A stretch of 64,000 bases of DNA from Yeosuana marina. Lineage in GTDB: Bacteria; Bacteroidota; Bacteroidia; Flavobacteriales; Flavobacteriaceae. The stretch spans positions 62,001 through 126,000 of the forward strand of contig NZ_JAAKGI010000008.1 in assembly GCF_011762485.1 (NCBI RefSeq), in the 5' to 3' direction. Of the stretch, positions 25,148-34,355 are shown piece by piece. Within the stretch, counting starts at the first letter, position 1; every line of letters starts with the position of its first letter. Below the pieces are notes generated by a model. The model did no database searches, was not told the origin of the DNA, and saw nothing but the letters and a program-made list of their open reading frames with translations. The translations under genes were made by a program, and so were the position numbers.

Positions 25148-26272
25148 TTAATCTGTAATAACAGAATTTGTAACACTAATGGGTGTATCTGCGTGCGCAG
25201 AAATACTAGGGTATGATGGATACCAAGAGCCTCCAATATTATTTTGAATGGTAGAATCATTTATAACGATATTACCAGAATGGTCGTTAGAAACAAAAAA
25301 TATAGCAGCACCGTAAGCATTGACTTCATTGGACTCTATAAGTGAACCCATAACTTGAAGTGTCATCGTATTTCCGTCGTTATAAATAGCTCCTCCACTA
25401 CCGCCTCCAAGCGTTCCTGACTGACTGGGGTTCCCTCCATTTCCAATAGCCGTATTGTATGAAAAAAGGCTGTTTATTATAGTCCATGAAACCCCAATAC
25501 TACTTATTGCACCCCCATTTGACCCTGAATTACCAAACCCTTCTTTACCACCAAACGTACAATTGACAATGTATACGGGCTGGTTATTATATTGACTAAA
25601 AACACGAAGTGCACCTCCTCCAACATCTGGACCTGTTGGTACGCAAACGTTATTAAAAAATCTACAGTTTACGGCTTTAAAGCGGCCACCGCGAACCCAA
25701 ATAGCACCTCCGCCTTCGTATTCTGTTTCATTATTTGAATTTCCATTTGCAAAAGTAATATTCTGAACAGTAAGCCTTGGGTTATCTTGATTTTGACAAT
25801 GACTTGTTGTCCATACCTGGTTTTGGTCACAAGTATTCATATATAAAATTCTGGTTTGATTTTTACCACTTAAGGTTACCAATCCGCCTCCATCGATAAC
25901 AACATCTGGATTGGCATTGTTAAATACTTTGGCTGGTTCATTTAGTGTTATTATAATGGGTTCTTTTCCACAATCAAATACAATTTTTCCGCCTTTTGAC
26001 ACAGCATCAATAACGAGCTGACCAGTACAACTTTCTGGAGTGCCGTTTCCAATAACGGTATCTGGATTTGACACATCTTCTAAACTTGCTTCGGAGGGAA
26101 TAGGATAATTGCCATTTAGGTTTCCTGCTGGAATACCATCAAAAGGATTCTCAAGTGGATTTTGGACTATAGCTGTATCTGTTCCATCTTCATTACTACA
26201 TGAGTTTAAGAGGATAATAATTAATAAAAACACAGAAAGCTTTAGAAAAAGTAAATTTGGTTTCATATTCAT
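25148..26272 (-). CDS. Lipoprotein with right-handed beta-helix (Pmp-like repeats)
   Basis: The 374-residue protein has a lipobox (LLNSC, Cys25). The mature part shows repeated GG-A-I motifs of the Chlamydia polymorphic membrane protein type (EGGGAIWVRGG, SNGGAISSIG, GSGGAIYNDG) and Asn-rich turns such as NCRFFNNV and NCTFGG. These suggest a right-handed parallel beta-helix, as in surface-exposed adhesins or polysaccharide-acting enzymes. No catalytic residues could be identified and there is no C-terminal sorting domain. It lies downstream of the hut operon on the same strand but is separated by a structured element. Confidence 0.75.
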   Translation of the reverse strand: MNMKPNLLFLKLSVFLLIIILLNSCSNEDGTDTAIVQNPLENPFDGIPAGNLNGNYPIPSEASLEDVSNPDTVIGNGTPESCTGQLVIDAVSKGGKIVFDCGKEPIIITLNEPAKVFNNANPDVVIDGGGLVTLSGKNQTRILYMNTCDQNQVWTTSHCQNQDNPRLTVQNITFANGNSNNETEYEGGGAIWVRGGRFKAVNCRFFNNVCVPTGPDVGGGALRVFSQYNNQPVYIVNCTFGGKEGFGNSGSNGGAISSIGVSWTIINSLFSYNTAIGNGGNPSQSGTLGGGSGGAIYNDGNTMTLQVMGSLIESNEVNAYGAAIFFVSNDHSGNIVINDSTIQNNIGGSWYPSYPSISAHADTPISVTNSVITD

Positions 26273-26390
26273 AAGTAGGTTACATATAAAGGCAAAACGA
26301 ATTTATACTTTTATTATTGTTTTACAAGTAGTTAGAGCATTTTTTCATAGAAAATAATGCCTGTAATCGACAAAGTGACCTTCGTAAATA

Positions 26391-26518
26391 GACGCGTTAA
26401 CCGATTATTCATTGATTCCTATTTTAAATTCTATCATTCATGAATGCTTCGCATTTGCAGCGACATCCTTTTTTGAGGCACAATAAAAAGATATAGCGGA
26501 AAGCGTGTTAAAACGCCC
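26391..26518 (-). repeat. Structured dispersed element, copy 2 (downstream of hutI)
   Basis: Read on the minus strand it begins 5 nt after the hutI stop. The blocks are GGGCGTT, ACACGCTTTCCGCTATATC, TTTTT, GTGCC, AAAAAAGGATGTCGCTGC and finally AATCGGTTAACGC. The blocks and their order match copy 1 (1613-1711). The stems are outer GCGTT/AACGC and inner ATCTTTTT/AAAAAAGGAT. Compared with copy 1 it has about 35 extra nt before the last block, including a small AATGC-GAA-GCATT hairpin. In both copies the element directly follows a coding sequence and has the same orientation as that gene. Confidence 0.65.
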
Positions 26519-26523
26519 AAAAA

Positions 26524-27768
26524 TTAATATTCTAGTTTTTTTTCTCCGTTAATAAAAACCGCTTCTATTTTATGATTTCCGAATGAATAAGGAATACACC
26601 CATGTGAATTAATTGGCTTGGTGAGTATTAAATTTGCTCGTTTATCTTTGGTAATTGAGCCAACTTTATCTTGCAATCCCATAGCGTAAGCACCGTTTAT
26701 TGTGGCTGCATTAATGGCTTCTTCTGGGGTAAGATTCATTTTTATACAGGCCGTAGACACGACAAAATTCATATTTCCCGAAGGAGACGAACCTGGGTTA
26801 TAATCGGTTGCTAATGCGAATGGTAAACCGGCATCGATGAGTTGTCTTGCCGGCGTAAAGGGAATCCCCAAAAAGAAGGAACAACCTGGCAAACCAACAG
26901 GCATGGTTTTGGTGTTTTGAAGTGATTCCATATCGTATTTACTCATCTCTTCAAGATGATCGACGGACAACGCATGATGTTTCACACCTGCCTGAACACC
27001 ACCAATAGAGGTGAATTGATTGACATGTATTTTGGGTTGCAAACCGTATGTTTTTCCTGCTTCTAGAATACGTTCGGTATCTTTAACTGAAAAATAACCT
27101 TCTTCACAAAACACATCGATATAGTCTGCTAAATGCTCTTTTGCTACTAGAGGTAACATGTCATTTATCAGTAAGTCTAAGTAACCATCTTTATTATTTT
27201 TATACTCATTAGGAACCGCATGTGCTCCTAAAAATGTTGCCTTAATTGGAATCGAGTAATTTTCTTTTAAGCGCTTAATAACACGAAGCATTTTTAATTC
27301 GGATTCTACCGTTAATCCGTAGCCCGATTTAATTTCTATCGCACCTGTTCCAAGAGCTATAACTTCTTCTAAACGTATTTTACTTTGTTGATATAAATCG
27401 TCTTCGGACGTTTCTTGAAGCAGTTTTGCTGAATTTAAAATCCCACCTCCTTTATTTGCAATTTCTTGATATGTTAGTCCGTTTATTTTATCGACAAACT
27501 CGTTTTCTCTGTTTCCCGCATATACCATGTGTGTATGCGAATCGCACCATGTTGGTAAAACCATCTTTCCAGCGGCATCAATGACTTCTATAAAATCATT
27601 GTTCGGACAATCTTCCATCTTTCCGAAATCAGCAATCAGTCCATCTTCAACAACCAAGAACGCATTTTTAATGGTTGGCAGGATATTCATATCCTTTCCG
27701 GATACAAAAGCAATAGGCTCAGTTCTTACTTGAATTAACTCTTTTATATTTTTAAATAGTGTTGCCAT
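26524..27768 (-). CDS. hutI: Imidazolonepropionase
   Basis: The 414-residue amidohydrolase opens the imidazolone ring in step three of histidine catabolism, giving N-formimino-L-glutamate. Metal-site motifs are DSHTHMVYAGNRENEF (HxH), the family segment FLGAHAVPNEYKN, HVNQFTSIGG and ALATDYNPGSSPSGN (metal Asp). The start codon overlaps the hutU stop by one base (TAATG), which suggests translational coupling. A structured element follows the stop. No hutG-like formimidoylglutamase gene is in the window. Confidence 0.96.
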   Translation of the reverse strand: MATLFKNIKELIQVRTEPIAFVSGKDMNILPTIKNAFLVVEDGLIADFGKMEDCPNNDFIEVIDAAGKMVLPTWCDSHTHMVYAGNRENEFVDKINGLTYQEIANKGGGILNSAKLLQETSEDDLYQQSKIRLEEVIALGTGAIEIKSGYGLTVESELKMLRVIKRLKENYSIPIKATFLGAHAVPNEYKNNKDGYLDLLINDMLPLVAKEHLADYIDVFCEEGYFSVKDTERILEAGKTYGLQPKIHVNQFTSIGGVQAGVKHHALSVDHLEEMSKYDMESLQNTKTMPVGLPGCSFFLGIPFTPARQLIDAGLPFALATDYNPGSSPSGNMNFVVSTACIKMNLTPEEAINAATINGAYAMGLQDKVGSITKDKRANLILTKPINSHGCIPYSFGNHKIEAVFINGEKKLEY

Positions 27769-29765
27769 TAAAATAAGTTGTTTAAAATATCGTCTTCAAC
27801 AAGATTAGGTAAAGTTACTTTTAAATTTGGAGATCGTTCCATTTCACGTTTTATAGCGAATAAGGCCTCATTGTTTCTTGCCCAACTTCGGCGTGCAATA
27901 CCATTATTTACATCAAAAAACAACATACTTTTTAATCGTTCTTCGGCTTCCTTTGTTCCATCTAATAACATGCCGAAACCACCATTGATGACTTCTCCCC
28001 AGCCAACACCGCCACCATTATGAATAGACACCCAAGTAGCGCCTCTAAAGCTATCGCCTATCACATTATGAATTGCCATATCAGCCGTAAATTTGCTACC
28101 ATCGTAAATGTTAGATGTTTCACGATATGGTGAATCCGTTCCACTCACATCATGATGATCGCGCCCTAAAACTACGGGGCCAATTTTACCTTCTGCCACG
28201 GCAGTATTAAATGCTTCGGCTATTTTAGCACGTCCTTCGGCATCGGCATACAAAATGCGTGCTTGTGAGCCCACCACCATTTTGTTCTTTTTCGCATCCT
28301 TTATCCACGTAATATTATCCTGCATTTGCAACTTGATTTCTTCTGGTGAATTTTCCATAATTTCTTGTAAAACAGTCCCTGCAATAGCATCAGTTGCATC
28401 TAAATCTTCAGGTTTTCCCGAGGTACAAACCCAACGGAAAGGACCAAAACCATAATCGAAACACATGGGTCCTAATATATCTTGTACATAAGACGGATAT
28501 TTAAAATCAATCTTGTTTTCAGCCATCACATCGGCTCCTGCTCGCGATGCTTCTAATAAAAACGCATTACCATAGTCGAAAAAATAGGTTCCTTTGGCGG
28601 TATGCTTATTAATGGCTGCGGCATGTCGTCGTAAAGATTCCTGAACTTTTTCTTTGAAAAGATCTGGTTCTTCACGAATTAAACGGTTCGATTCTTCATA
28701 CGAAATTCCAATAGGATAATAGCCTCCAGTCCAAGGAATATGTAGCGATGTTTGATCGGAACCGACATGAATAAAAATATCCTCTTCGTCAAAACGCTCC
28801 CAAATTTCCACGATGTTTCCAATATAAGCTATAGACACCACTTCATTTTTCTCTTTCGCTTTTTTAACTCGAATAATCAAGTCCGCCATATTGTCAATCA
28901 ACACATCAACCCAACCTTGTTCGAATCGTTTTGTTGCTGCTTTATCATTAACTTCAGCACAAACCGTTATGCATCCAGCAATATTTCCGGCTTTAGGTTG
29001 CGCACCACTCATCCCTCCTAACCCTGCGGTTAAAAATATTTTACCCTTAGAACTTTCTCCTTTTCTCAAAATATTTCGAAACGCATTCATCACGGTTATG
29101 GTGGTTCCGTGAACGATGCCTTGCGGACCAATATACATGAAGGAACCGGCCGTCATTTGTCCATATTGAGTAACTCCAAGGGCATTAAATTTTTCCCAGT
29201 CATCTGGTTTTGAATAATTAGGAACCATCATACCATTCGTAACAACAACTCTTGGCGCATTTTTAGATGATGGAAATAAACCCATAGGGTGACCAGAATA
29301 CATATGCAAGGTTTGTTCCTCCGTCATATTCGCCAAATACTGCATGGTTAAAAGGTATTGTGCCCAATTTTGAAACACCGCACCGTTGCCACCATAGGTT
29401 ATAAGTTCTTCGGGATGTTGTGCTACGGCAGGATTTAAGTTATTTTGAATCATGAGCATGATAGCAGCAGCTTGCGAACATTTTGCCGGATACTCTTGAA
29501 TTGGTCTTGCATATATGTCATAGTCAGGCTTGAATCGGTACATATAAATTCTTCCAAAAGCTTTTAATTCTTCTGAAAATTCTTGAGACAGTTCTTCATG
29601 CCAATCCTTAGGAAAATATCGCAACGCATTTCTAATAGCCAACTGTTTTTCTTCTTTTGATAAGATATCTTTTCGCTTTGGAGCTCTATTTACTCCAGCT
29701 TCTAAAATATGTTTAGTTGGCAATTTTGATGGGATTCCTTGTAATATTTGTTCTTTAAAAGTCAT
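27768..29765 (-). CDS. hutU: Urocanate hydratase
   Basis: The 665-residue NAD-dependent enzyme converts urocanate to imidazolone propionate. Recognised segments include YGGNGAVFQNWAQYL, HMYSGHPMGLFPSS, the NAD-binding region GLGGMSGAQPKAGNIAG, and the conserved Cys region FDYGFGPFRWVCTSG near residue 450. The start ATG at 29765 (MTFKEQILQG) is chosen over a TTG four codons upstream. Bacterial HutU is often about 555 residues; this is the longer form with extra N-terminal and internal sequence. It is the second gene of hutH-hutU-hutI. Confidence 0.96.
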   Translation of the reverse strand: MTFKEQILQGIPSKLPTKHILEAGVNRAPKRKDILSKEEKQLAIRNALRYFPKDWHEELSQEFSEELKAFGRIYMYRFKPDYDIYARPIQEYPAKCSQAAAIMLMIQNNLNPAVAQHPEELITYGGNGAVFQNWAQYLLTMQYLANMTEEQTLHMYSGHPMGLFPSSKNAPRVVVTNGMMVPNYSKPDDWEKFNALGVTQYGQMTAGSFMYIGPQGIVHGTTITVMNAFRNILRKGESSKGKIFLTAGLGGMSGAQPKAGNIAGCITVCAEVNDKAATKRFEQGWVDVLIDNMADLIIRVKKAKEKNEVVSIAYIGNIVEIWERFDEEDIFIHVGSDQTSLHIPWTGGYYPIGISYEESNRLIREEPDLFKEKVQESLRRHAAAINKHTAKGTYFFDYGNAFLLEASRAGADVMAENKIDFKYPSYVQDILGPMCFDYGFGPFRWVCTSGKPEDLDATDAIAGTVLQEIMENSPEEIKLQMQDNITWIKDAKKNKMVVGSQARILYADAEGRAKIAEAFNTAVAEGKIGPVVLGRDHHDVSGTDSPYRETSNIYDGSKFTADMAIHNVIGDSFRGATWVSIHNGGGVGWGEVINGGFGMLLDGTKEAEERLKSMLFFDVNNGIARRSWARNNEALFAIKREMERSPNLKVTLPNLVEDDILNNLF

Positions 29766-29777
29766 AATGAGATTCAA

Positions 29778-31268
29778 TTATTTTACTATGAAAGCTTGAT
29801 TTTTAACCATTTCTATTAACGCATAAATATCATCTTTAAGAATGCGATCTTCTTCTAATTTAGCAACCTTACTTCTAATCATTTTAAAGTTAGATTCTAT
29901 AATTTGAGAAAATGTATTTGGTCGTCTAAACTCCATTGCTTGTGCTGCATACATGAGTTCGATGGCTAATATTTTTTCAATATTTCCTAAGATTTGGTTG
30001 AATTTACGCCCCGAAATACTTCCCATAGACACATGGTCTTCTTGTCCTAATGACGTAGGAATACTGTCTGCTGAAGGCGGGAAACAAAGTGATTTATTTT
30101 CGGTTACCAGAGCTGCTGTGGTATACTGTGGAATCATAAATCCAGAATTTAAACCACCGCTCGCTGTTAATAATCGCGGTAAACCAAATTTTCCTTCAAT
30201 GAGTAAATAACAACGTCTGTCAGCTATATTTCCTAATTCTGATGCTGCAATCGAACAATAATCTAATGCCATCGCAAGTGGTTGCCCATGAAAGTTTCCG
30301 CCAGAAATAGCTTCTGTTTCACTTAGTACGATGGGATTATCTGTCACTGAATTCATTTCAATCTCTGCCAATTCACTTAAATGATAATAGGCATTTCTTG
30401 AAGCACCATGCACTTGCGGAATACAACGCATAGAATACGGGTCTTGAACGCGCGCACAATTTTCATGAGACTTAATATTTTTAGAATTTTTGAACAACAT
30501 ACGCATACGCTCGGCCACTTCTATATTGCCTTTAAACGGACGAATACTATGCAATAATTCTTTAAATGGCGACTCACTACCTTGGTATCCTTCTAAACTC
30601 ATGGCACCAGCCACATCGGCTAAATCTAGCAAATAGGCCATTTTTTGTAAGCCTGTTATCGCATGTGCTAATATAAATTGTGTCCCATTTATTAATGCTA
30701 AACCCTCTTTAGCTAGCAATTCTATCGGTTTAAGATTGTATTTTTCTAAGACGTCCTTTGCAGGAACCAAATCATTACCTACCCAAAATTCACCTTCACC
30801 AATTAGTGGTAAAAACAAATGAGATAAAGGCGCTAAATCTCCCGAAGCTCCCACAGAACCTTGCTCTGGGACAACAGGTAATAAATCATTTTCTATAAAA
30901 TAAATGATGCGTTCAATAACGTCTAATCGAATGCCTGAAAACCCACGACTTAAGGCGTGTACCTTGCAAATCATCATAATTTTTGAAAGCTCTCTATCAA
31001 TAGGCTTACCAACACCAACCGCATGCGTAATTAATAAATTTCTTTGGAGTGTGCTGGTTTGTTCTGGTGAAATTTTCACATCACATAACGGTCCAAATCC
31101 TGTATTAATGCCATATATAGCCTTACTTGAGGCAGCCATAACGTCTACCTTTTTTCTGCAATCCTGTATTTTTGATATAGCATAATCAGATAAAGAGGCC
31201 TTTAATGAACCATTAGCTATAGCCATAACTTTATCTACCGTAAGTTTATCAATTCCGTATATAAACAT
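29778..31268 (-). CDS. hutH: Histidine ammonia-lyase
   Basis: The 496-residue lyase deaminates histidine to urocanate. The MIO prosthetic group forms from Ala-Ser-Gly at residues 141-143 (GSVGASGDLAPLSH). Other active-site segments are YGINTGFGPLCDV and ENCARVQDPYSMRC. It is the first gene of the hut operon, and a LysR-type regulator gene starts 95 nt away on the opposite strand. This divergent pair is typical of a regulator controlling its neighbouring catabolic operon, with urocanate or histidine as the likely inducer (inference). Confidence 0.96.
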   Translation of the reverse strand: MFIYGIDKLTVDKVMAIANGSLKASLSDYAISKIQDCRKKVDVMAASSKAIYGINTGFGPLCDVKISPEQTSTLQRNLLITHAVGVGKPIDRELSKIMMICKVHALSRGFSGIRLDVIERIIYFIENDLLPVVPEQGSVGASGDLAPLSHLFLPLIGEGEFWVGNDLVPAKDVLEKYNLKPIELLAKEGLALINGTQFILAHAITGLQKMAYLLDLADVAGAMSLEGYQGSESPFKELLHSIRPFKGNIEVAERMRMLFKNSKNIKSHENCARVQDPYSMRCIPQVHGASRNAYYHLSELAEIEMNSVTDNPIVLSETEAISGGNFHGQPLAMALDYCSIAASELGNIADRRCYLLIEGKFGLPRLLTASGGLNSGFMIPQYTTAALVTENKSLCFPPSADSIPTSLGQEDHVSMGSISGRKFNQILGNIEKILAIELMYAAQAMEFRRPNTFSQIIESNFKMIRSKVAKLEEDRILKDDIYALIEMVKNQAFIVK

Positions 31269-31363
31269 CTATTGAATATAATTTAAAGATTAAATCTATT
31301 TATTACAAAATTATCGATATTTTTGATGCTTAATAAGACTATTATTTAAAACTATTAATAACT
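31269..31363. promoter_or_regulatory. hutH / LysR divergent intergenic region
   Basis: This 95-nt AT-rich region must hold both promoters and the expected LysR operator. TATTTTTG at 31318-31325 is a candidate -7 box for the regulator gene. ATCGAT at 31313-31318 is a small palindrome, and TAATAAGACTATTA at 31331-31344 is an imperfect inverted repeat. No clear T-N11-A LysR box stands out. Confidence 0.4.
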
Positions 31364-32260
31364 ATGAGTTATCAAATAGAATTGAGACATATCAGATATT
31401 TTTTAGCAGTCTCTGAGCTTTTGCACTTTAGAAAAGCTGCCGAAAAACTTTTTATATCACAACCCGGACTGAGTAGACAAATTAAAGAAATGGAAGATCA
31501 TTTAGGTATTAAGTTGTTTGACAGACATAATCGGCAAGTCAAGTTGACGCCTACCGGATTGTATTTAAAAGAGGAGCTATCAAAAAACTTAAAAAGCTTA
31601 GACGCTATATTACATCATGCCAAATTACTTGAAGATGGGAAAGATGGCAAGCTTAACTTTGGGTATGTGGGTTCAGCTATGCAAAAAATTATTCCAGAAT
31701 TACTATTAAAATTCACAGAAGATCATCCTAATATTTTGTTTAGCTTAAAAGAAATGGATAACAACAAACAAATTGAAGGGTTGCTTTCTCAAGATATCGA
31801 TATTGGGTTTGTAAGATTAGACAGAATTCCGAGAGGTTTAGAAAGTCATCCTATTTTAAAAGAGCCATTTTGTTTGGTCTTACCTAAAAATCATGTCATT
31901 GATGCTTCTAACTTTAAAAGTTTATCACAATTTAAAGAGGAACACTTTATCTTATTTGATCCAGAATATAGTGCTTCCTATTATGAAAAAGTTATGGAAA
32001 TTTTTGATGATAGCGGTTTTAGCCCAATTGTTTCGCACAATACCATTCACGCTGGTTCTATATATAAATTAGTGGAAAACAATTTTGGAATTTCTATTGT
32101 TCCAAAGTCTTTAATAAACGAAACTAATTCAAAAACAAAATTCATTGAACTACACAAAATAAAACAAAGAACCATACTATCGGCCATTTGGAATAAAGAC
32201 AACAGAAATCCTATTCTAAATAATATTTTGTCACTAATTCATAAGGAAATGATAATATAA
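31364..32260 (+). CDS. LysR-type transcriptional regulator
   Basis: The 298-residue protein has the N-terminal winged helix-turn-helix of LysR regulators: ELRHIRYFLAVSELLHFRKA, then SQPGLSRQIKEMEDHLGIKL and FDRHNRQVKLTPTG. It continues with a linker helix and the two-lobed effector domain (about 90-290, LNFGYVGSAMQKIIPELLL). It is divergent from hutH and so is the best candidate activator or repressor of the hut genes. Hut regulation in other bacteria uses different families (HutC, HutP), so the control here is inferred from position only. Confidence 0.88.
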   Translation: MSYQIELRHIRYFLAVSELLHFRKAAEKLFISQPGLSRQIKEMEDHLGIKLFDRHNRQVKLTPTGLYLKEELSKNLKSLDAILHHAKLLEDGKDGKLNFGYVGSAMQKIIPELLLKFTEDHPNILFSLKEMDNNKQIEGLLSQDIDIGFVRLDRIPRGLESHPILKEPFCLVLPKNHVIDASNFKSLSQFKEEHFILFDPEYSASYYEKVMEIFDDSGFSPIVSHNTIHAGSIYKLVENNFGISIVPKSLINETNSKTKFIELHKIKQRTILSAIWNKDNRNPILNNILSLIHKEMII

Positions 32261-32357
32261 GTTCTAATGAAAAATAAAAGACTATATTTGCCGCTTGAAA
32301 TCCGATAACGGATTTAAATTCCTCAGAGTGAGGATGTGTTGCTAGAAGTTTAGGTTT

Positions 32358-32409
32358 AAGTATGTCGATTCCCTTCTTATGTAACACCACATAATATAAT
32401 CGAATACTT
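32358..32409 (+). promoter_or_regulatory. Leader hairpin directly upstream of DEAD-box helicase start
   Basis: AAGTATGTCGATT (32358-32370) can pair with AATCGAATACTT (32398-32409), with one bulged base. Inside the loop TTATGT (32377-32382) pairs with ACATAA (32389-32394). The structure ends 9 nt before the ATG. Cold-induced DEAD-box helicase genes often have long structured leaders, so a thermosensitive or autoregulatory role is possible (inference). Confidence 0.4.
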
Positions 32410-32418
32410 ATACAAAGA

Positions 32419-34236
32419 ATGAACACATTCCAAGATTTAGGTCTAAATGAAGACTTATTGAAAGCCATTACCGATTTAGGCTTTACTAAACCAAGTGAAG
32501 TACAAGACAAAGCCATTCCTATTTTATTAAACAATGAAACCGATTTGGTCGCTTTAGCCCAAACAGGAACAGGGAAAACAGCTGCTTTTGGTTTTCCTAT
32601 GCTTCAAAAAATTGATATTGATAGCAGAACCACGCAAGGTTTAATTTTATCTCCAACCAGAGAACTTTGTTTGCAGATTACCAACGAAATGAAATTGTAT
32701 GGTAAATACTGTAAAGGACTTAATGTCGTGGCTGTTTACGGTGGATCTAGTATTACAGACCAAGCAAGAGATATTAAAAAAGGAGCTCAAATTATTGTGG
32801 CAACGCCAGGTCGTATAAAAGATATGATTAGCAGACGTTTAGTTGATATTTCTAAAATTGAATATGCGGTTTTAGATGAAGCTGATGAGATGCTAAACAT
32901 GGGTTTTTATGAAGATATTACTGATATTTTATCAAATACACCCGAAGACAAATGTACGTGGTTATTTAGTGCAACGATGCCAAAAGAGGTATCGGTTATT
33001 GCTAAAAAATTCATGGAAAATCCACACGAAATTACTGTTGGAAATAAAAACGAAAGTACCAGTCAGGTTTCTCACGAATATTATTTAGTAAACGCAAGAG
33101 ACCGATACAACGCTCTAAAACGTTTAGCAGATGCTAATCCTGATATATTTTCAGTCGTATTTTGTAGAACAAAACGCGATACCCAAAAAGTAGCCGAACA
33201 ACTTATTGAAGATGGTTATAATGCTGGCGCGTTACACGGAGATTTAAGTCAGAACCAACGTGATTTGGTGATGGGTTCTTTCAGAAAAAAACAAATTCAA
33301 ATGCTGGTAGCCACGGATGTTGCTGCACGTGGAATTGATGTTGACGATATTACACATGTAATTAACTATCAATTGCCAGACGAACCTGAAATTTACACCC
33401 ACCGCTCTGGAAGAACAGGGAGAGCAGGTAAAACGGGAATCTCAATGGTTATTGTGTCTAAAAGTGAGGTACGTAAAATAAAAAGTATTGAGCGCATCAT
33501 TAAAAAAGAATTCGTTAAAAAAGAGATTCCGGATGGTATGGAAATTTGCGAAGTTCAATTAATGTCGCTGGCTAACAAAATTAATGATACAGAGATTAAT
33601 CACGAAATTGATAAATATCTTACCAACATTAACGAACTGTTTGAAGACACTACCAAAGACGAACTTATTAAAAAATTCTTTTCGGTAGAATTCACACGTT
33701 TTTTCAATTATTATCAAAAATCCAAAAACCTAAATATTTCTGAAAGCTCTAGTGATCGCGACGATTCTGGACGTGATTATAGAGGTGGAAAATCTGATTC
33801 TACTCGTTACTTTATAAATGTTGGTAGTAAAGATGGTTTCGATTGGATGAAATTAAAAGACTTTTTAAAAGAGCAGTTAGAACTTGGTAGAGACGATGTT
33901 TTTAAAGTTGAAACCAAAGAAAGTTTCTCATTTTTTAATACTGAAAACGAATTAAAAGAAAAAGTTTTAGCCTATTTTACCGATTTTAAACATGAAGGTC
34001 GCTTTGTAAATGTTGAAGTATCTGAAAACCGTGGTGGTGGAAGACGAAACGACAGAAAAGGCGGTGAAAGACGATCATCTAAACCAAGAGGCGACAGAAG
34101 AAGTACCGGAGCAAATTCAGAAAACCGAAGTAGCAGAAGACGCTCTGAAGGCGACTCGAAACCGAGACGTTCAGGTAGTTCAGATTCTAAATCGTCCAAA
34201 CCAAGCTTCGACAGACCAAGACGTTCAAGACGATAG
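32419..34236 (+). CDS. DEAD-box ATP-dependent RNA helicase (DeaD/CsdA type)
   Basis: The 605-residue helicase has the Q motif (TFQDLGL, GFTKPSEVQDKAIP), Walker A AQTGTGKT (47-54), motif II VLDEADEM, SAT (FSATMPKE) and HRSGRTGRAGK in the second RecA domain. Residues about 450-540 match the DbpA-type RNA-binding domain (RYFINVGSKDGFDWMKLKDF). The last 60 residues are a basic Arg/Ser/Gly-rich tail. This layout fits DeaD/CsdA, which act in ribosome assembly, mRNA decay and cold adaptation. A terminator follows. Confidence 0.95.
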   Translation: MNTFQDLGLNEDLLKAITDLGFTKPSEVQDKAIPILLNNETDLVALAQTGTGKTAAFGFPMLQKIDIDSRTTQGLILSPTRELCLQITNEMKLYGKYCKGLNVVAVYGGSSITDQARDIKKGAQIIVATPGRIKDMISRRLVDISKIEYAVLDEADEMLNMGFYEDITDILSNTPEDKCTWLFSATMPKEVSVIAKKFMENPHEITVGNKNESTSQVSHEYYLVNARDRYNALKRLADANPDIFSVVFCRTKRDTQKVAEQLIEDGYNAGALHGDLSQNQRDLVMGSFRKKQIQMLVATDVAARGIDVDDITHVINYQLPDEPEIYTHRSGRTGRAGKTGISMVIVSKSEVRKIKSIERIIKKEFVKKEIPDGMEICEVQLMSLANKINDTEINHEIDKYLTNINELFEDTTKDELIKKFFSVEFTRFFNYYQKSKNLNISESSSDRDDSGRDYRGGKSDSTRYFINVGSKDGFDWMKLKDFLKEQLELGRDDVFKVETKESFSFFNTENELKEKVLAYFTDFKHEGRFVNVEVSENRGGGRRNDRKGGERRSSKPRGDRRSTGANSENRSSRRRSEGDSKPRRSGSSDSKSSKPSFDRPRRSRR

Positions 34237-34245
34237 ATAATATTT

Positions 34246-34283
34246 AAACCTCTTTGCTTATATCAAAGAGGTTTGTTAATTTT
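34246..34283 (+). terminator. Intrinsic terminator after the DEAD-box helicase
   Basis: AAACCTCTTTG (34246-34256) pairs with CAAAGAGGTTT (34264-34274) around a 7-nt loop. A short T-rich stretch follows, 9 nt after the stop codon. Confidence 0.85.
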
Positions 34284-34355
34284 AAGTCAAAAATATTGCA
34301 TAGACCTGAAATTTGGTAGTTTGTTTACTATTTTTACGTTTAATAAAAAGTCTCA

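Noticed and set aside
33972..34240. Two frames (one antisense, one plus-strand) over the helicase C-terminus
   Set aside because: They are shadows of the Arg/Ser/Gly-rich tail-coding DNA of the DEAD-box gene; biased composition explains the openness.
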